From an uncultured beta proteobacterium (GTDB taxonomy: Bacteria > Pseudomonadota > Gammaproteobacteria > Burkholderiales > Burkholderiaceae_C): a DNA stretch of 40,212 nucleotides. This document shows, piece after piece, positions 24,765 through 32,440 of the stretch (position 1 is its first letter; the number at the start of each line of letters is the position of its first letter). The notes beneath the pieces are model-generated. The model was not told the DNA's origin. It searched no databases and saw nothing but the letters and a program-made list of their open reading frames with translations. Both the position numbers and the translations under genes were made by a program. The DNA is taken from NCBI GenBank assembly GCA_903920695.1, contig CAIXNB010000164.1, positions 1-40,212 on the forward strand. The letters are read 5' to 3'.

Positions 24765-24867
24765 GCAATTCCATTTCCAAACCATCCCTGACCTTGTTGC
24801 TTCGCCTTGAGCGTGGCGCGGCTTAGCGGTGTGCTCAACTACAATTCCACGAAGGATGAAAGCCGTC

Positions 24868-25722
24868 ATGCACAACCCCGTTGGAATCTACGAAAAAGCC
24901 CTGCCAAAAGACCTGAGTTGGGCACAACGTTTCGAAGCAGCCAGCGCGGCCGGCTACGACTTTCTGGAGATGTCGGTCGACGAAACACCCGAGCGCATGG
25001 CGCGCTTGGATTGGTCGCTGGCCGAGCGCCTTGACTTCTTTCGCGCCTCGCGCCAAGCCGGTGTTCCCGTGCCTTCGATGTGCCTGTCCGGGCACCGCAA
25101 GATTCCGTTTGGCAGTGCCGATCCGGCGCTTCGCGCGCAAGCCGCCGACTTCATGGAAAAGGCCATTTGTTTCGCCGGCGATACCGGTATCCGCGTGATC
25201 CAGTTGGCTGGCTATGACGTGTATTACGAACCGACCACGCTTGAATCACGCCAGCGCTATTACGAGGGCATGGAACGCGCCCTGGAAGTGGCGGCACAGC
25301 ACCAGGTGATGCTGGCGCTGGAAATCATGGACACGCCCTTCCTGAACTCGATCAGCAAGTACCTCAAGCTCAAAGAGCGCCTGCCCTCGCCCTGGTTCAA
25401 GGTCTATCCGGATCTGGGCAATCTCACAGCCTGGGGCAACGATGTCGGCGAGGAGTTGACGGCGGGCATTCACCACATCGTCGGCGTTCACGTCAAGGAA
25501 ACGAAACCGGTCGGCCCCGGTTTTGCCGGTGCCTTTCGCGATGTGCCGTTCGGCGACGGCACGGTCGATTTTGTCCGTTGTTTCAAAACGCTGCGCGAAC
25601 TCAAATACGCGGGGCCGTTTCTGGTCGAGATGTGGACCGAGAAGGCCGCCGATCCGCTGCTGGAGATCGCCCAGGCGCGCCAGTGGGTGGGCGATCGCAT
25701 GAAACTCGGAGGCTATGCATGA
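24868..25722 (+). CDS. ulaE: L-ribulose/L-xylulose-5-phosphate 3-epimerase (UlaE/SgbU-like)
   Basis: This TIM-barrel enzyme interconverts L-xylulose 5-phosphate and L-ribulose 5-phosphate. It opens [15 protein letters not shown] and has 284 residues, the length I recall for E. coli UlaE. The four metal ligands fit the family at E152 (ALEIMDTP), D182 (VYPDLGNL), H208 (GVHVKET) and E254 (FLVEMW). RDVPFGDG at 224-231 is also family-typical. I chose the ATG at 24868 over 24856 because AAGGA precedes it by eleven bases but touches the earlier ATG, and because the family sequence begins there. Its stop overlaps the start of the 4-epimerase gene (ATGA). It is part of the ula-like locus, although no UlaD-type decarboxylase is nearby. 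Confidence 0.9.
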   Translation: MHNPVGIYEKALPKDLSWAQRFEAASAAGYDFLEMSVDETPERMARLDWSLAERLDFFRASRQAGVPVPSMCLSGHRKIPFGSADPALRAQAADFMEKAICFAGDTGIRVIQLAGYDVYYEPTTLESRQRYYEGMERALEVAAQHQVMLALEIMDTPFLNSISKYLKLKERLPSPWFKVYPDLGNLTAWGNDVGEELTAGIHHIVGVHVKETKPVGPGFAGAFRDVPFGDGTVDFVRCFKTLRELKYAGPFLVEMWTEKAADPLLEIAQARQWVGDRMKLGGYA

Positions 25723-26417
25723 TGCTGGAATTGCTCAAACATCAGGTGCTGCAAGCCAATCTGGAATTGCCCAAACTCGGTCTGGTCGATTTCACCTGGG
25801 GCAACGTCAGCGGCAAGGACGCCAAGAGCGGTGCCATCGTCATCAAGCCCAGTGGCGTTCCCTACGAGTCCATGACGCAGGACGACATGGTGGTGGTCGA
25901 CTCAGAGGGCCGCGTGCTCGAAGGCAGGCTACGGCCCTCCTCCGATCTGGCCACGCATCTTGAGCTCTACCGCCACTTCCCGTCGATCGGCGGCATCGTG
26001 CACACGCACTCGACCTGGGCCACCGTGTGGGCGCAGGCCTGCCGTGGCATCCCGGCGCTGGGCACAACGCATGCCGATTATTTCTTCGGCGAGATTCCCT
26101 GCACGCCGACGCTGACGGCGGCGCAAGTCGGTGGCGAGTATGAGCTGCAAACCGGGCTGGCGATTGTCAATTGCTTCCGGGATGCAGGGCTCGACGCGAG
26201 CCGCATGCCGGCCGTGCTGGTGGCCAATCACGGGCCGTTCACCTGGGGTGCCGATGCCAGCGCCGCCGTTCACAATGCCGCCGTGCTCGAACTCACTGCG
26301 CGCATGGCGCTGCTGACCTTGCAACTCGACGGTGCGCAGCCGGCCATGCCGCAGTACCTGCTGGAAAAACACTTCCTGCGCAAGCATGGGCCGGGTGCCT
26401 ATTACGGGCAGAAATAA
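25719..26417 (+). CDS. ulaF: L-ribulose-5-phosphate 4-epimerase (UlaF/AraD/SgbE-like)
   Basis: This class II aldolase-fold enzyme converts L-ribulose 5-phosphate to D-xylulose 5-phosphate, which enters the pentose phosphate pathway. The 232 residues can be numbered directly against E. coli AraD: zinc ligands H95 and H97 ([12 protein letters not shown]), H171 (ANHGPFTWG), the acid-base pair D120 and Y229 (GAYYGQK), and phosphate-binding [13 protein letters not shown] and SSD. All are intact. The start overlaps the 3-epimerase stop by four bases with GGAGG six bases upstream of it. The symbol ulaF is chosen for context; by sequence alone AraD or SgbE fits equally. A palindromic repeat follows 14 bases after the stop. 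Confidence 0.92.
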   Translation: MMLELLKHQVLQANLELPKLGLVDFTWGNVSGKDAKSGAIVIKPSGVPYESMTQDDMVVVDSEGRVLEGRLRPSSDLATHLELYRHFPSIGGIVHTHSTWATVWAQACRGIPALGTTHADYFFGEIPCTPTLTAAQVGGEYELQTGLAIVNCFRDAGLDASRMPAVLVANHGPFTWGADASAAVHNAAVLELTARMALLTLQLDGAQPAMPQYLLEKHFLRKHGPGAYYGQK

Positions 26418-26430
26418 TTTCGCTGCCGGT

Positions 26431-26503
26431 TTGTCATTGCTGACTTGATCCGAAATCCATGGTGCGCGTGGCACTGGATCCCGGGTCAAGCCCGGGATGA
26501 CAA
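26431..26503. repeat. REPIN-like inverted pair between convergent genes (copy C)
   Basis: Unit 1 (26431-26459, TTGTCATTGC...GAAATCCA) and unit 2 (26475-26503, TGGATCCCGG...GATGACAA) repeat the inverted-pair structure seen at 3307-3383. The element fills the gap between the 4-epimerase and deoR 3' ends and may form strong hairpins in both transcripts. Confidence 0.8.
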
Positions 26504-26534
26504 CCGGGGGGCTTGCCCCGCTGCGCGCCGCCGC

Positions 26535-27329
26535 TCAACCTTCGTCGGGCACGCGTACCACGCTGACGCCGGCTTGCTCCAACTCCTCGCAGAAGGACAG
26601 CGGCGCCAGCCAGTCGGTAACGATCATGTCGATGCGGTCGAGCGCACAGGTCAGAAAACTCGATACGCAATTGAGCTTGGTGTGATCGGCGACGACGATC
26701 ACTTTGCCGCTTGAGTGGTCGATCATTTTCCGGTTGACGCTGGTCTCCTGATTGACCGCCGTCGTGCAACCCTTGGTGATGCTGACGCCATTGATGCCGA
26801 GCACGGTCAGGCTGGAAAACACGCCACTGAGGCCGGCAATGGTCAGGTCGCCGACCAAGGATTTGGACTGGGCGCGGTAGTCGCCACCGAGCAGAATCAA
26901 TTCCTGCTGCGGATCGAGCTCCAGCGTCAGACAGGCGGCGTTGTTGGTGACGACGCGCACCTTCTTGCCGTGCAGGTAATGGATGAACTCCAGCGTGGTC
27001 GAGCCGGCGTTGACAAAGATGGTTTCGTTGTCGTTGACCAGTGAGGCAACATAGCGCCCGATCAGGGCTTTCTCGCGCTTGGCCGTGTGGTCTTTTTCTT
27101 CGAACACTTCTTCGAGCCGCAGGCCCGAAACCGAGACCGCGCCGCCGCGCGTGCGGTCCAGCAGTTTGTCCTGCGCCAGGGCATCAAGGTCGCGCCGGAT
27201 CGTGATCTTGGAAACGCCGAATTCGGTCGCCAGTTCGTCGGCCGAGACCGATTGGCGCAGGCCCAGCATCTCCAGTATTTTCTTGTGCCGGTAGTTACTG
27301 ACCTTGGTCGGTGCGCGTGGACTGCTCAT
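26535..27329 (-). CDS. DeoR-family transcriptional repressor of the sugar locus
   Basis: This is a sugar-phosphate-responsive DNA-binding repressor. The N-terminal helix-turn-helix spans about residues 14-62 (RHKKILEMLGLRQSVSADEL, FGVSKITIRRDLDAL, RTRGGAV). The C-terminal effector domain has FVNAGSTTLEFI, TNNAACLTL, LLGGDYRAQSKSLVG, and VVADHTKLN, the usual DeoR-type sugar-phosphate site. The 264 residues are normal. It lies 17 bases downstream of the kinase gene on the same strand, so the two are cotranscribed. Its likely operators are the GATCAA-N-TTGATC palindromes at 28928-28940 and 30102-30115. The inducer may be a pathway sugar phosphate, by analogy with UlaR. Confidence 0.9.
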   Translation of the reverse strand: MSSPRAPTKVSNYRHKKILEMLGLRQSVSADELATEFGVSKITIRRDLDALAQDKLLDRTRGGAVSVSGLRLEEVFEEKDHTAKREKALIGRYVASLVNDNETIFVNAGSTTLEFIHYLHGKKVRVVTNNAACLTLELDPQQELILLGGDYRAQSKSLVGDLTIAGLSGVFSSLTVLGINGVSITKGCTTAVNQETSVNRKMIDHSSGKVIVVADHTKLNCVSSFLTCALDRIDMIVTDWLAPLSFCEELEQAGVSVVRVPDEG

Positions 27330-27346
27330 GGTGCTAAACCTTCTTG

Positions 27347-28855
27347 TTACTCGATGGCGGCTCTGAAGCCGGGTGCGGCGAGCGCCTGGTACAGCGCTTG
27401 CGAGTGCTGGCGCTTGCGCGCGTAAACCGCGTGCGTGTCGGGGTTGGACTGGTAGGCGATGGACGAACTTCTTTCCGTCAGACGTGCAAACGCGGCCGGG
27501 TAACTGGACTCGAGCCCGATGGCCACCGCGCCCGCCATCCAGGCGCCGCCGGAGGTGGCCTCGTTGTTGGCAAAGCGAACCACCGGGCGCTCGAAGATGT
27601 CGCTCTGAATCTGGTTGAACAGGTCGGACTTGGTCAAGCCACCCGAAACACTAACGCTCTTGACCGCGCCGCACAACTGCTCCACCCGTTCCAGGCTGGC
27701 CTTCATTTCGATGGCAATGCCTTCCAGGATCGCGCGCGCCATGTCGCCGCGCGAGGTGCTCAAACTCACGTTAAAGAAAACGCCTTTTGCCTGGGGGTCC
27801 CAGTAGGGTGAACCGCAGCCCTTGAAATGCGGCAACAGCAGCAAGCCGTTGGCGCCTGCTGGCACCAGCGCCGCCTCGGCATTGATGGCTTCGAACGCGG
27901 CGCCGGCAGCGTCAGTGCCGCGGCACACGGATTCGTTGAACCAGCGGTAGATGGTTCCCGAGGTCAGCACCGCCGCCTCCACAATGTAAGCGCCTGGGAC
28001 GGCCGAGACATTGCAGGCCAAGCCCATCGCCGGATCGAAAACCGGCTGCGCGGCGTGACCAATCAGATAAGAGCCGGTGCCGGTGTTGGAGACGGCGCGC
28101 TCGCCGCTAAACAGGCCCAGACCGAGGGCCGCGCATTGCTGGTCGCCGCCCGCTGACACCACGGGCATTCCGGCCATCAATCCGGTCGCACTGGCGGCCG
28201 ACGCGCTGAGTCCGCCGACCACCGATCCTGGCGCAACCAGATCGCACAGCATGGCAGGCTCGACCTCGAACAGATGCAGCAGTTCCGGGTCCCACTGGCG
28301 CGTTTGCAGGTTGAGCAGATTGGTGCGGCTGCCGAAGCTCTGATCGGTGACGAAGGCGCCGGTCAGGCTGTAAATGATCCAGTCCTGAATGCCCAGCAGC
28401 TTGTGCGTCTGGCGCCAGACCTCGGGGCGCTTGCGGCGCAGCCAGGTCATTTTCACGGCTGAGAACACCGGCGAGATGCGCAGCCCGGTCTTGCCGTAGA
28501 CCAGGGGGTTGAACGCGTCCATCTCCTGCGCCAGTTCGGCCGTGCGGCGGTCCTGCCACATGATCGCCGGATGCAGGCACTGGCCTTGTCGGTCGACCGC
28601 AATGACGGAGGAGCGCTGGGCGGCGATGGCAAGGCAGAGGGGTTCAATGCCTTTGGCCTTCGCCACCTCGGCGCAAGCCGTTAGCACTTCCAGCACGCGC
28701 GCTTGACAGGCAAGCGGGTCCTGCTCGACCCGGCCATCGTCAAAGAACAGCGGCACATTGTCCCGCTGCGCCATGTGAAGGAGCTCTGCATCAGCTCCGT
28801 AAAGGCAGGCTCTGACGCTGGTTGTTCCGACATCGACGCTGATGATCGCTTTCAT
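27347..28855 (-). CDS. FGGY-family carbohydrate kinase
   Basis: This is an ATP-dependent sugar kinase of 502 residues. The start at 28855 gives ISVDVGTTSVRACLYG, the first phosphate-binding loop (D8, G10-T12). Other features are MWQDRRTAE at about 99-107, the catalytic base D238 in SAGGDQQCAALG, and the C-terminal VSVSGGLTKSDLFNQIQSD (FGGY signature region). It resembles L-xylulose/3-keto-L-gulonate kinases (LyxK/YiaP) and xylulokinases; substrate cannot be settled by eye. In this locus it could replace the phosphorylation normally done by the ascorbate phosphotransferase system. It is divergent from the 344-residue unknown and cotranscribed with deoR. An in-frame ATG at 28933 lacks support. 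Confidence 0.88.
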   Translation of the reverse strand: MKAIISVDVGTTSVRACLYGADAELLHMAQRDNVPLFFDDGRVEQDPLACQARVLEVLTACAEVAKAKGIEPLCLAIAAQRSSVIAVDRQGQCLHPAIMWQDRRTAELAQEMDAFNPLVYGKTGLRISPVFSAVKMTWLRRKRPEVWRQTHKLLGIQDWIIYSLTGAFVTDQSFGSRTNLLNLQTRQWDPELLHLFEVEPAMLCDLVAPGSVVGGLSASAASATGLMAGMPVVSAGGDQQCAALGLGLFSGERAVSNTGTGSYLIGHAAQPVFDPAMGLACNVSAVPGAYIVEAAVLTSGTIYRWFNESVCRGTDAAGAAFEAINAEAALVPAGANGLLLLPHFKGCGSPYWDPQAKGVFFNVSLSTSRGDMARAILEGIAIEMKASLERVEQLCGAVKSVSVSGGLTKSDLFNQIQSDIFERPVVRFANNEATSGGAWMAGAVAIGLESSYPAAFARLTERSSSIAYQSNPDTHAVYARKRQHSQALYQALAAPGFRAAIE

Positions 28856-28927
28856 GACTCGCCACTTATTGCTTGAATCCCGGTTGAAGCATTTGGCTTC
28901 GATTGTAAAACCAATGATCCGGACTTG

Positions 28928-28940
28928 GATCAATTTGATT
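28928..28940. promoter_or_regulatory. DeoR operator candidate, kinase side
   Basis: GATCAATTTGATT is an almost perfect palindrome around a central T. It lies 73 bases upstream of the kinase start and matches the palindrome at 30102-30115. The surrounding 186-base divergent gap (28856-29041) must carry promoters for both the kinase-deoR unit and the 344-residue unknown. Confidence 0.5.
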
Positions 28941-28987
28941 CACTTTAGGCACCTTAATGATCGCTTGTCGCGCCGCAACCGGCATAG

Positions 28988-28996
28988 AATTGATCC
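28988..28996. promoter_or_regulatory. Second operator half-site in the divergent gap
   Basis: AATTGATCC, the reverse of GGATCAATT, repeats one arm plus flank of the palindrome at 28928. It is followed by TAACGC, as the site at 30072 is followed by TACGC. It lies 46 bases upstream of the start of the unknown gene. Confidence 0.4.
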
Positions 28997-29041
28997 TAAC
29001 GCGACTACTTTATTTCATTTTGACGTGCTGGGGTGATCTTT

Positions 29042-30076
29042 ATGAAATTTGAAAAACGGTTTTTGACCGAGATGAACCGCTGCTATTCGGCCAACAGCAT
29101 TGTGGTCGACGGCCAGACCCGGATTCTGCTGGCAACCGAGGGTGAAGGGCCGTGCCTGGCCTGGAGTGGCCCGGACTACGCGACCGCGCATGCGGTCTGG
29201 GACGGGCCCGGCGGAACCATGTCGATGGTGCCGATTCCCGGCACCAACGGCGAGTTTCTGGCGGTGCAGAAGTTCTTCAAAATGTTTCAGTGGGAAGAGG
29301 CCAAGGTGGTTCATGTGCGTCCACTCGCCAGCGGCGCCTATGAAGTCAGCGATGTGCTGCATCTGCCCTACATCCACCGCTTTGACCTGCTCTGCGTCGG
29401 CGAGCGGCTCTATTTCATCGGTTGCACCCTGGCCACCACCAAACAGTCCAAGGAAGACTGGTCCGACCCCGGCAAGATCTGGGTTGGCGAGTACGCGGTG
29501 GGCCAGCCATTGACGCTGACGGTTCTCAAGGACGGCCTGACGAAAAATCACGGCTACAGCCGCCTGACACGGGCGGCCGGCATGTCGAGCCTAGTCACCT
29601 GCGAGCAGGGTGCTTTCGAGGTCACGCCGCCGCCGACAGCGGGCGCCGCGTGGCAGTTAAGCCAATTGATGGACTGGCCGATCAGCGACATTTCGGCGAT
29701 CGATATGGATGGCGATGGTGAACTGGAGTTCGCCACCATCGAACCGTTTCATGGCTCGTATTTCCGCGTTTACAAGAAGATCGCCGGCAAGTTCTGCAAG
29801 GTGTTTGAGCACCCGGAAGTCAGCGAGTTCTACCACGTCGTCGTCGGCACGACGCTGGCCGGAAAACCGGTGTTCATCGGTGGCTGCCGCCGCGGCAAAC
29901 AGCAACTGTTCTATGTCCATGCGACGGCGGGCGCGGCGCTGCAACTCCAGGCTGAAGTGATCGAGGAGGGCGTCGGCCCGAGCAATGTCTATGTCCTGCA
30001 TGAGGCGGGCCGGGATATCCTGGTCGCGGCGAACCGGGAAAAAGCCGAGGCTGCGCTGTATTTCTTCAACTATTGA
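29042..30076 (+). CDS. Unrecognised 344-residue protein, propeller-like, with calcium-loop motif
   Basis: I do not recognise a named family. No signal peptide or membrane segment is visible, so it is cytoplasmic. The sequence alternates short beta-strand-like stretches and aromatic-glycine turns through its whole length (RILLATEGEG, TMSMVPIPGTNGEFLAVQKF, ERLYFIGCTL, KPVFIGGCRRGKQQLFYVHA, DILVAANREKAEAALYFFNY), which suggests a beta-propeller. SAIDMDGDGELEFATIEPFH (218-237) holds a DxDxD calcium-type loop (D221, D223, D225) like those in FG-GAP/VCBS repeats. I chose the ATG at 29042, with GGGGTG seven bases upstream; a GTG at 29033 is an alternative. It lies between the kinase and the UlaG gene, under the shared operators. 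The position suggests an enzyme or sugar-phosphate-binding protein of the pathway; this is inference. Confidence 0.85.
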   Translation: MKFEKRFLTEMNRCYSANSIVVDGQTRILLATEGEGPCLAWSGPDYATAHAVWDGPGGTMSMVPIPGTNGEFLAVQKFFKMFQWEEAKVVHVRPLASGAYEVSDVLHLPYIHRFDLLCVGERLYFIGCTLATTKQSKEDWSDPGKIWVGEYAVGQPLTLTVLKDGLTKNHGYSRLTRAAGMSSLVTCEQGAFEVTPPPTAGAAWQLSQLMDWPISDISAIDMDGDGELEFATIEPFHGSYFRVYKKIAGKFCKVFEHPEVSEFYHVVVGTTLAGKPVFIGGCRRGKQQLFYVHATAGAALQLQAEVIEEGVGPSNVYVLHEAGRDILVAANREKAEAALYFFNY

Positions 30077-30115
30077 TCCTACGCAAAGAAATAGGACCTA
30101 AGGATCAAATTGATC
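30072..30115. promoter_or_regulatory. DeoR operator candidates upstream of ulaG
   Basis: Two sites are present: ATTGATCCTA at 30072-30081, overlapping the end of the previous gene, and the palindrome GGATCAAATTGATC at 30102-30115. They repeat the pair seen in the divergent gap (28928 and 28988). An AT-rich stretch follows, with TTGTTT (30120) and TATTAT (30141) as a poor promoter candidate. The arrangement suggests that ulaG and the ABC genes start from their own regulated promoter. Confidence 0.5.
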
Positions 30116-30221
30116 TATTTTGTTTTTTAAACATTCATATTATTATCATCCAAGATAAAGTTTGTATCAAAACGATCATCTGTCGGAGAGTGCGCCTCGC
30201 CGACAGTCACAAGGCGGCAGC

Positions 30222-31286
30222 ATGGCAAAAGTAGATGAAATCACCAAGGAATCCTGGGTTCTGAGCACCTTCCCGCAATGGGGCACCTGGCTCAACGAAG
30301 AGATCGAACGCGAGGTCGTCAAGCCCGGCACCTTTGCCATGTGGTGGCTGGCCTGCACCGGCATCTGGGTCAAGAGCGAGGGCAATACCAACATCTGCAT
30401 CGACCTCTGGTGCGGCACCGGCAAGCGCAGCATGAAGAACCCGCTGATGGACGCACACCATCAGATGGCGCGCATGACCGGTTGCGTCAAACTTCAGCGC
30501 AACCTGCGCGTCTCGCCCTTTGTGATCGACCCGTTTGCGATCCGCCAGGTCGATGCCGTGCTGTCCTCGCACACGCACAACGACCACATCGACATCAACG
30601 TCGCTGCCGCCGTGCTGAAGAACTGCCCGGCCAGCGTGCCCTTCATCGGCCCGCAGTCGAGCACCGATGTCTGGCTGAAATGGGGTGTGCCGCGCGAGCG
30701 CATCACCACGGTGCGCCCGGGTGATGTGGTCAAGGTCGGCGACGTCGAGATCGTGGTGCTGGAAGCCTTCGACCGCACCATGGCGCTGACCATTCCCGCC
30801 GGCCAGACGGCCAAGGGCAAGCTGCCGCCAGACATGGACGAGGTGGCGGTGAACTACCTGATCAAGACACCGGGCGGCAGCGTCTACCACAGCGGTGATT
30901 CGCACTATGCCAACGGCTACGCCAAGCACGGCAACGAGCATGCGATCGACGTGGCGCTGGGCAGCTATGGCGAGAACCCGCGCGGCGTCACAGACAAGAT
31001 GACCTCGTCGGACATCCTGCGCATGGGCGAGGCCTTGAACTGCAAGGTCGTCATCGCCTACCACCACGACATCTGGTCCAACTTCATGGCCGATCCGATG
31101 GAGATCAACATGCTGTGGAACATGAAGAAAGACCGGCTCAAGTACAAGTTCAAGCCCTTCATCTGGCAGGTCGGCGGCAAGTTCATCTTCCCCGACAACA
31201 AGGATGACCTGGAATACCACTACGAGCGCGGCTTTGACGATGTCTTCACCAAAGACACCGACCTGCCGTTCCCGTCCTTCCTTTGA
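30222..31286 (+). CDS. ulaG: L-ascorbate-6-phosphate lactonase UlaG
   Basis: UlaG opens the lactone ring of L-ascorbate 6-phosphate to give 3-keto-L-gulonate 6-phosphate. It is a manganese-dependent metallo-beta-lactamase-fold enzyme in the cytoplasm. The 354 residues equal the E. coli length and match it closely from memory over the whole chain: [56 protein letters not shown] (metal motif H117, H119, D121, H122), [47 protein letters not shown] and the C-terminal LPFPSFL. The start at 30222 has AAGG eight bases upstream and matches the family start. The strong conservation implies that a phosphorylated ascorbate-like lactone is the real substrate. The ABC genes follow 39 bases later. Confidence 0.93.
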   Translation: MAKVDEITKESWVLSTFPQWGTWLNEEIEREVVKPGTFAMWWLACTGIWVKSEGNTNICIDLWCGTGKRSMKNPLMDAHHQMARMTGCVKLQRNLRVSPFVIDPFAIRQVDAVLSSHTHNDHIDINVAAAVLKNCPASVPFIGPQSSTDVWLKWGVPRERITTVRPGDVVKVGDVEIVVLEAFDRTMALTIPAGQTAKGKLPPDMDEVAVNYLIKTPGGSVYHSGDSHYANGYAKHGNEHAIDVALGSYGENPRGVTDKMTSSDILRMGEALNCKVVIAYHHDIWSNFMADPMEINMLWNMKKDRLKYKFKPFIWQVGGKFIFPDNKDDLEYHYERGFDDVFTKDTDLPFPSFL

Positions 31287-31325
31287 CCGGATGAGCCGGC
31301 AACCCCGAACCGCATAGGCCACAAC

Positions 31326-32414
31326 ATGACAGCCTCTGTCCACGGTCTGCAACTCAAGGGCGTGAGCAAGCGCTTTGGCGATGTCTCCGTGGTGCAGGAA
31401 CTCGACCTCACCGTGGAGCAAGGCGAATTCGTCGTGCTGCTGGGCGAATCCGGCTGCGGCAAGTCAACCGTGCTGCGCATGGTCGCCGGCCTGGAAGAGG
31501 TCAGCGCCGGGCGCATCTTCATCAAGGGCCGCGATGTGACCGATCTGCCGCCCAAGGCGCGCGATATCGCCATGGTGTTTCAGAACTATGCGCTGTACCC
31601 GCACATGGACGTGGCGCAGAACATGAGCTTTGCGCTCGATCTGTCCGGCAAACCGAAACCCGAGATCGAGAAGCGCGTCGCCGATGCGGCTGAAATCCTC
31701 AACATCACGCACCTGCTCAAGCGCAAGCCGAAGGAACTCTCGGGCGGCCAGCGCCAGCGGGTCGCCATCGGCCGCTGCATCGTGCGCGAGCCCGCAATCT
31801 TCCTGTTTGATGAACCGCTATCGAACCTCGACGCCAAGTTGCGCGGCCACATGCGCACCGAACTGGCGATGCTGCACGAGCGCCTGGGCAAGACCACGGT
31901 CTACGTCACGCATGATCAGGTCGAGGCCATGACGCTGGCCTCGCGCATTGTGATCTTTCACAAGGGCCATATCCAGCAGGTTGGCACACCGTCGGAAGTG
32001 TTCAACCGCCCCGCCAATCTGTTCGTCGCGGCCTTCATCGGCATGCCCAGCATGAACCTGCTCGAAGGCGTGCCGGTCACGGAAGGTACTCAGGTGTTTC
32101 TGCGCGGTCCGGGCTTTACCCTGGCCGTGCCGGGCCAGGGGCCGTGGCCGACGCAACTGGTGCTGGGCGTGCGGCCGCAAGCGCTGCGGCTTTCCAGCGG
32201 CGCGGGTATGTTGCAGTTGCAGGTGGATGTGGTTGAGTACCTCGGCACCGAATCGGTTCTGGTGGGCAAGTTGGCCGGTGGCAGCGATGCCCGCATCACG
32301 GCAGTGGTTAGCGGCCACCGCATTGACCTGCTGCACCAGACCGTGGCGCTCGATTTTGAGGCAGGCGAATTGCATGTCTTTGACAAGACCAGCGGTTTGC
32401 GGATTCACGTTTGA
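31326..32414 (+). CDS. ABC transporter ATPase, MalK/UgpC type
   Basis: This is the energising ATPase of the sugar importer encoded by the next three genes. Walker A GESGCGKST is at 40-48, the Q-loop is in MVFQNYAL, the signature LSGGQ is at 138-142, and Walker B LFDEP has D162 and E163, followed by the D-loop SNLDA. The switch histidine is in YVTHDQVEAM. A TOBE-type regulatory domain fills about residues 235-362. The length of 362 matches carbohydrate-uptake ATPases of the CUT1 group. It follows ulaG by 39 bases and precedes the binding-protein gene by 26 bases, so one operon is likely. Confidence 0.93.
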   Translation: MTASVHGLQLKGVSKRFGDVSVVQELDLTVEQGEFVVLLGESGCGKSTVLRMVAGLEEVSAGRIFIKGRDVTDLPPKARDIAMVFQNYALYPHMDVAQNMSFALDLSGKPKPEIEKRVADAAEILNITHLLKRKPKELSGGQRQRVAIGRCIVREPAIFLFDEPLSNLDAKLRGHMRTELAMLHERLGKTTVYVTHDQVEAMTLASRIVIFHKGHIQQVGTPSEVFNRPANLFVAAFIGMPSMNLLEGVPVTEGTQVFLRGPGFTLAVPGQGPWPTQLVLGVRPQALRLSSGAGMLQLQVDVVEYLGTESVLVGKLAGGSDARITAVVSGHRIDLLHQTVALDFEAGELHVFDKTSGLRIHV

Positions 32415-32440
32415 TGTTCGACAACTTTTAGGAGATGAAG

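Noticed and set aside
23919-24875. A 318-codon minus-strand open frame across the SDR gene
   Set aside because: Antisense to an SDR with all catalytic residues intact; no recognisable domain.
30207-31421. A 404-codon minus-strand open frame across ulaG
   Set aside because: It is antisense to a nearly perfect UlaG match and shows no family resemblance.
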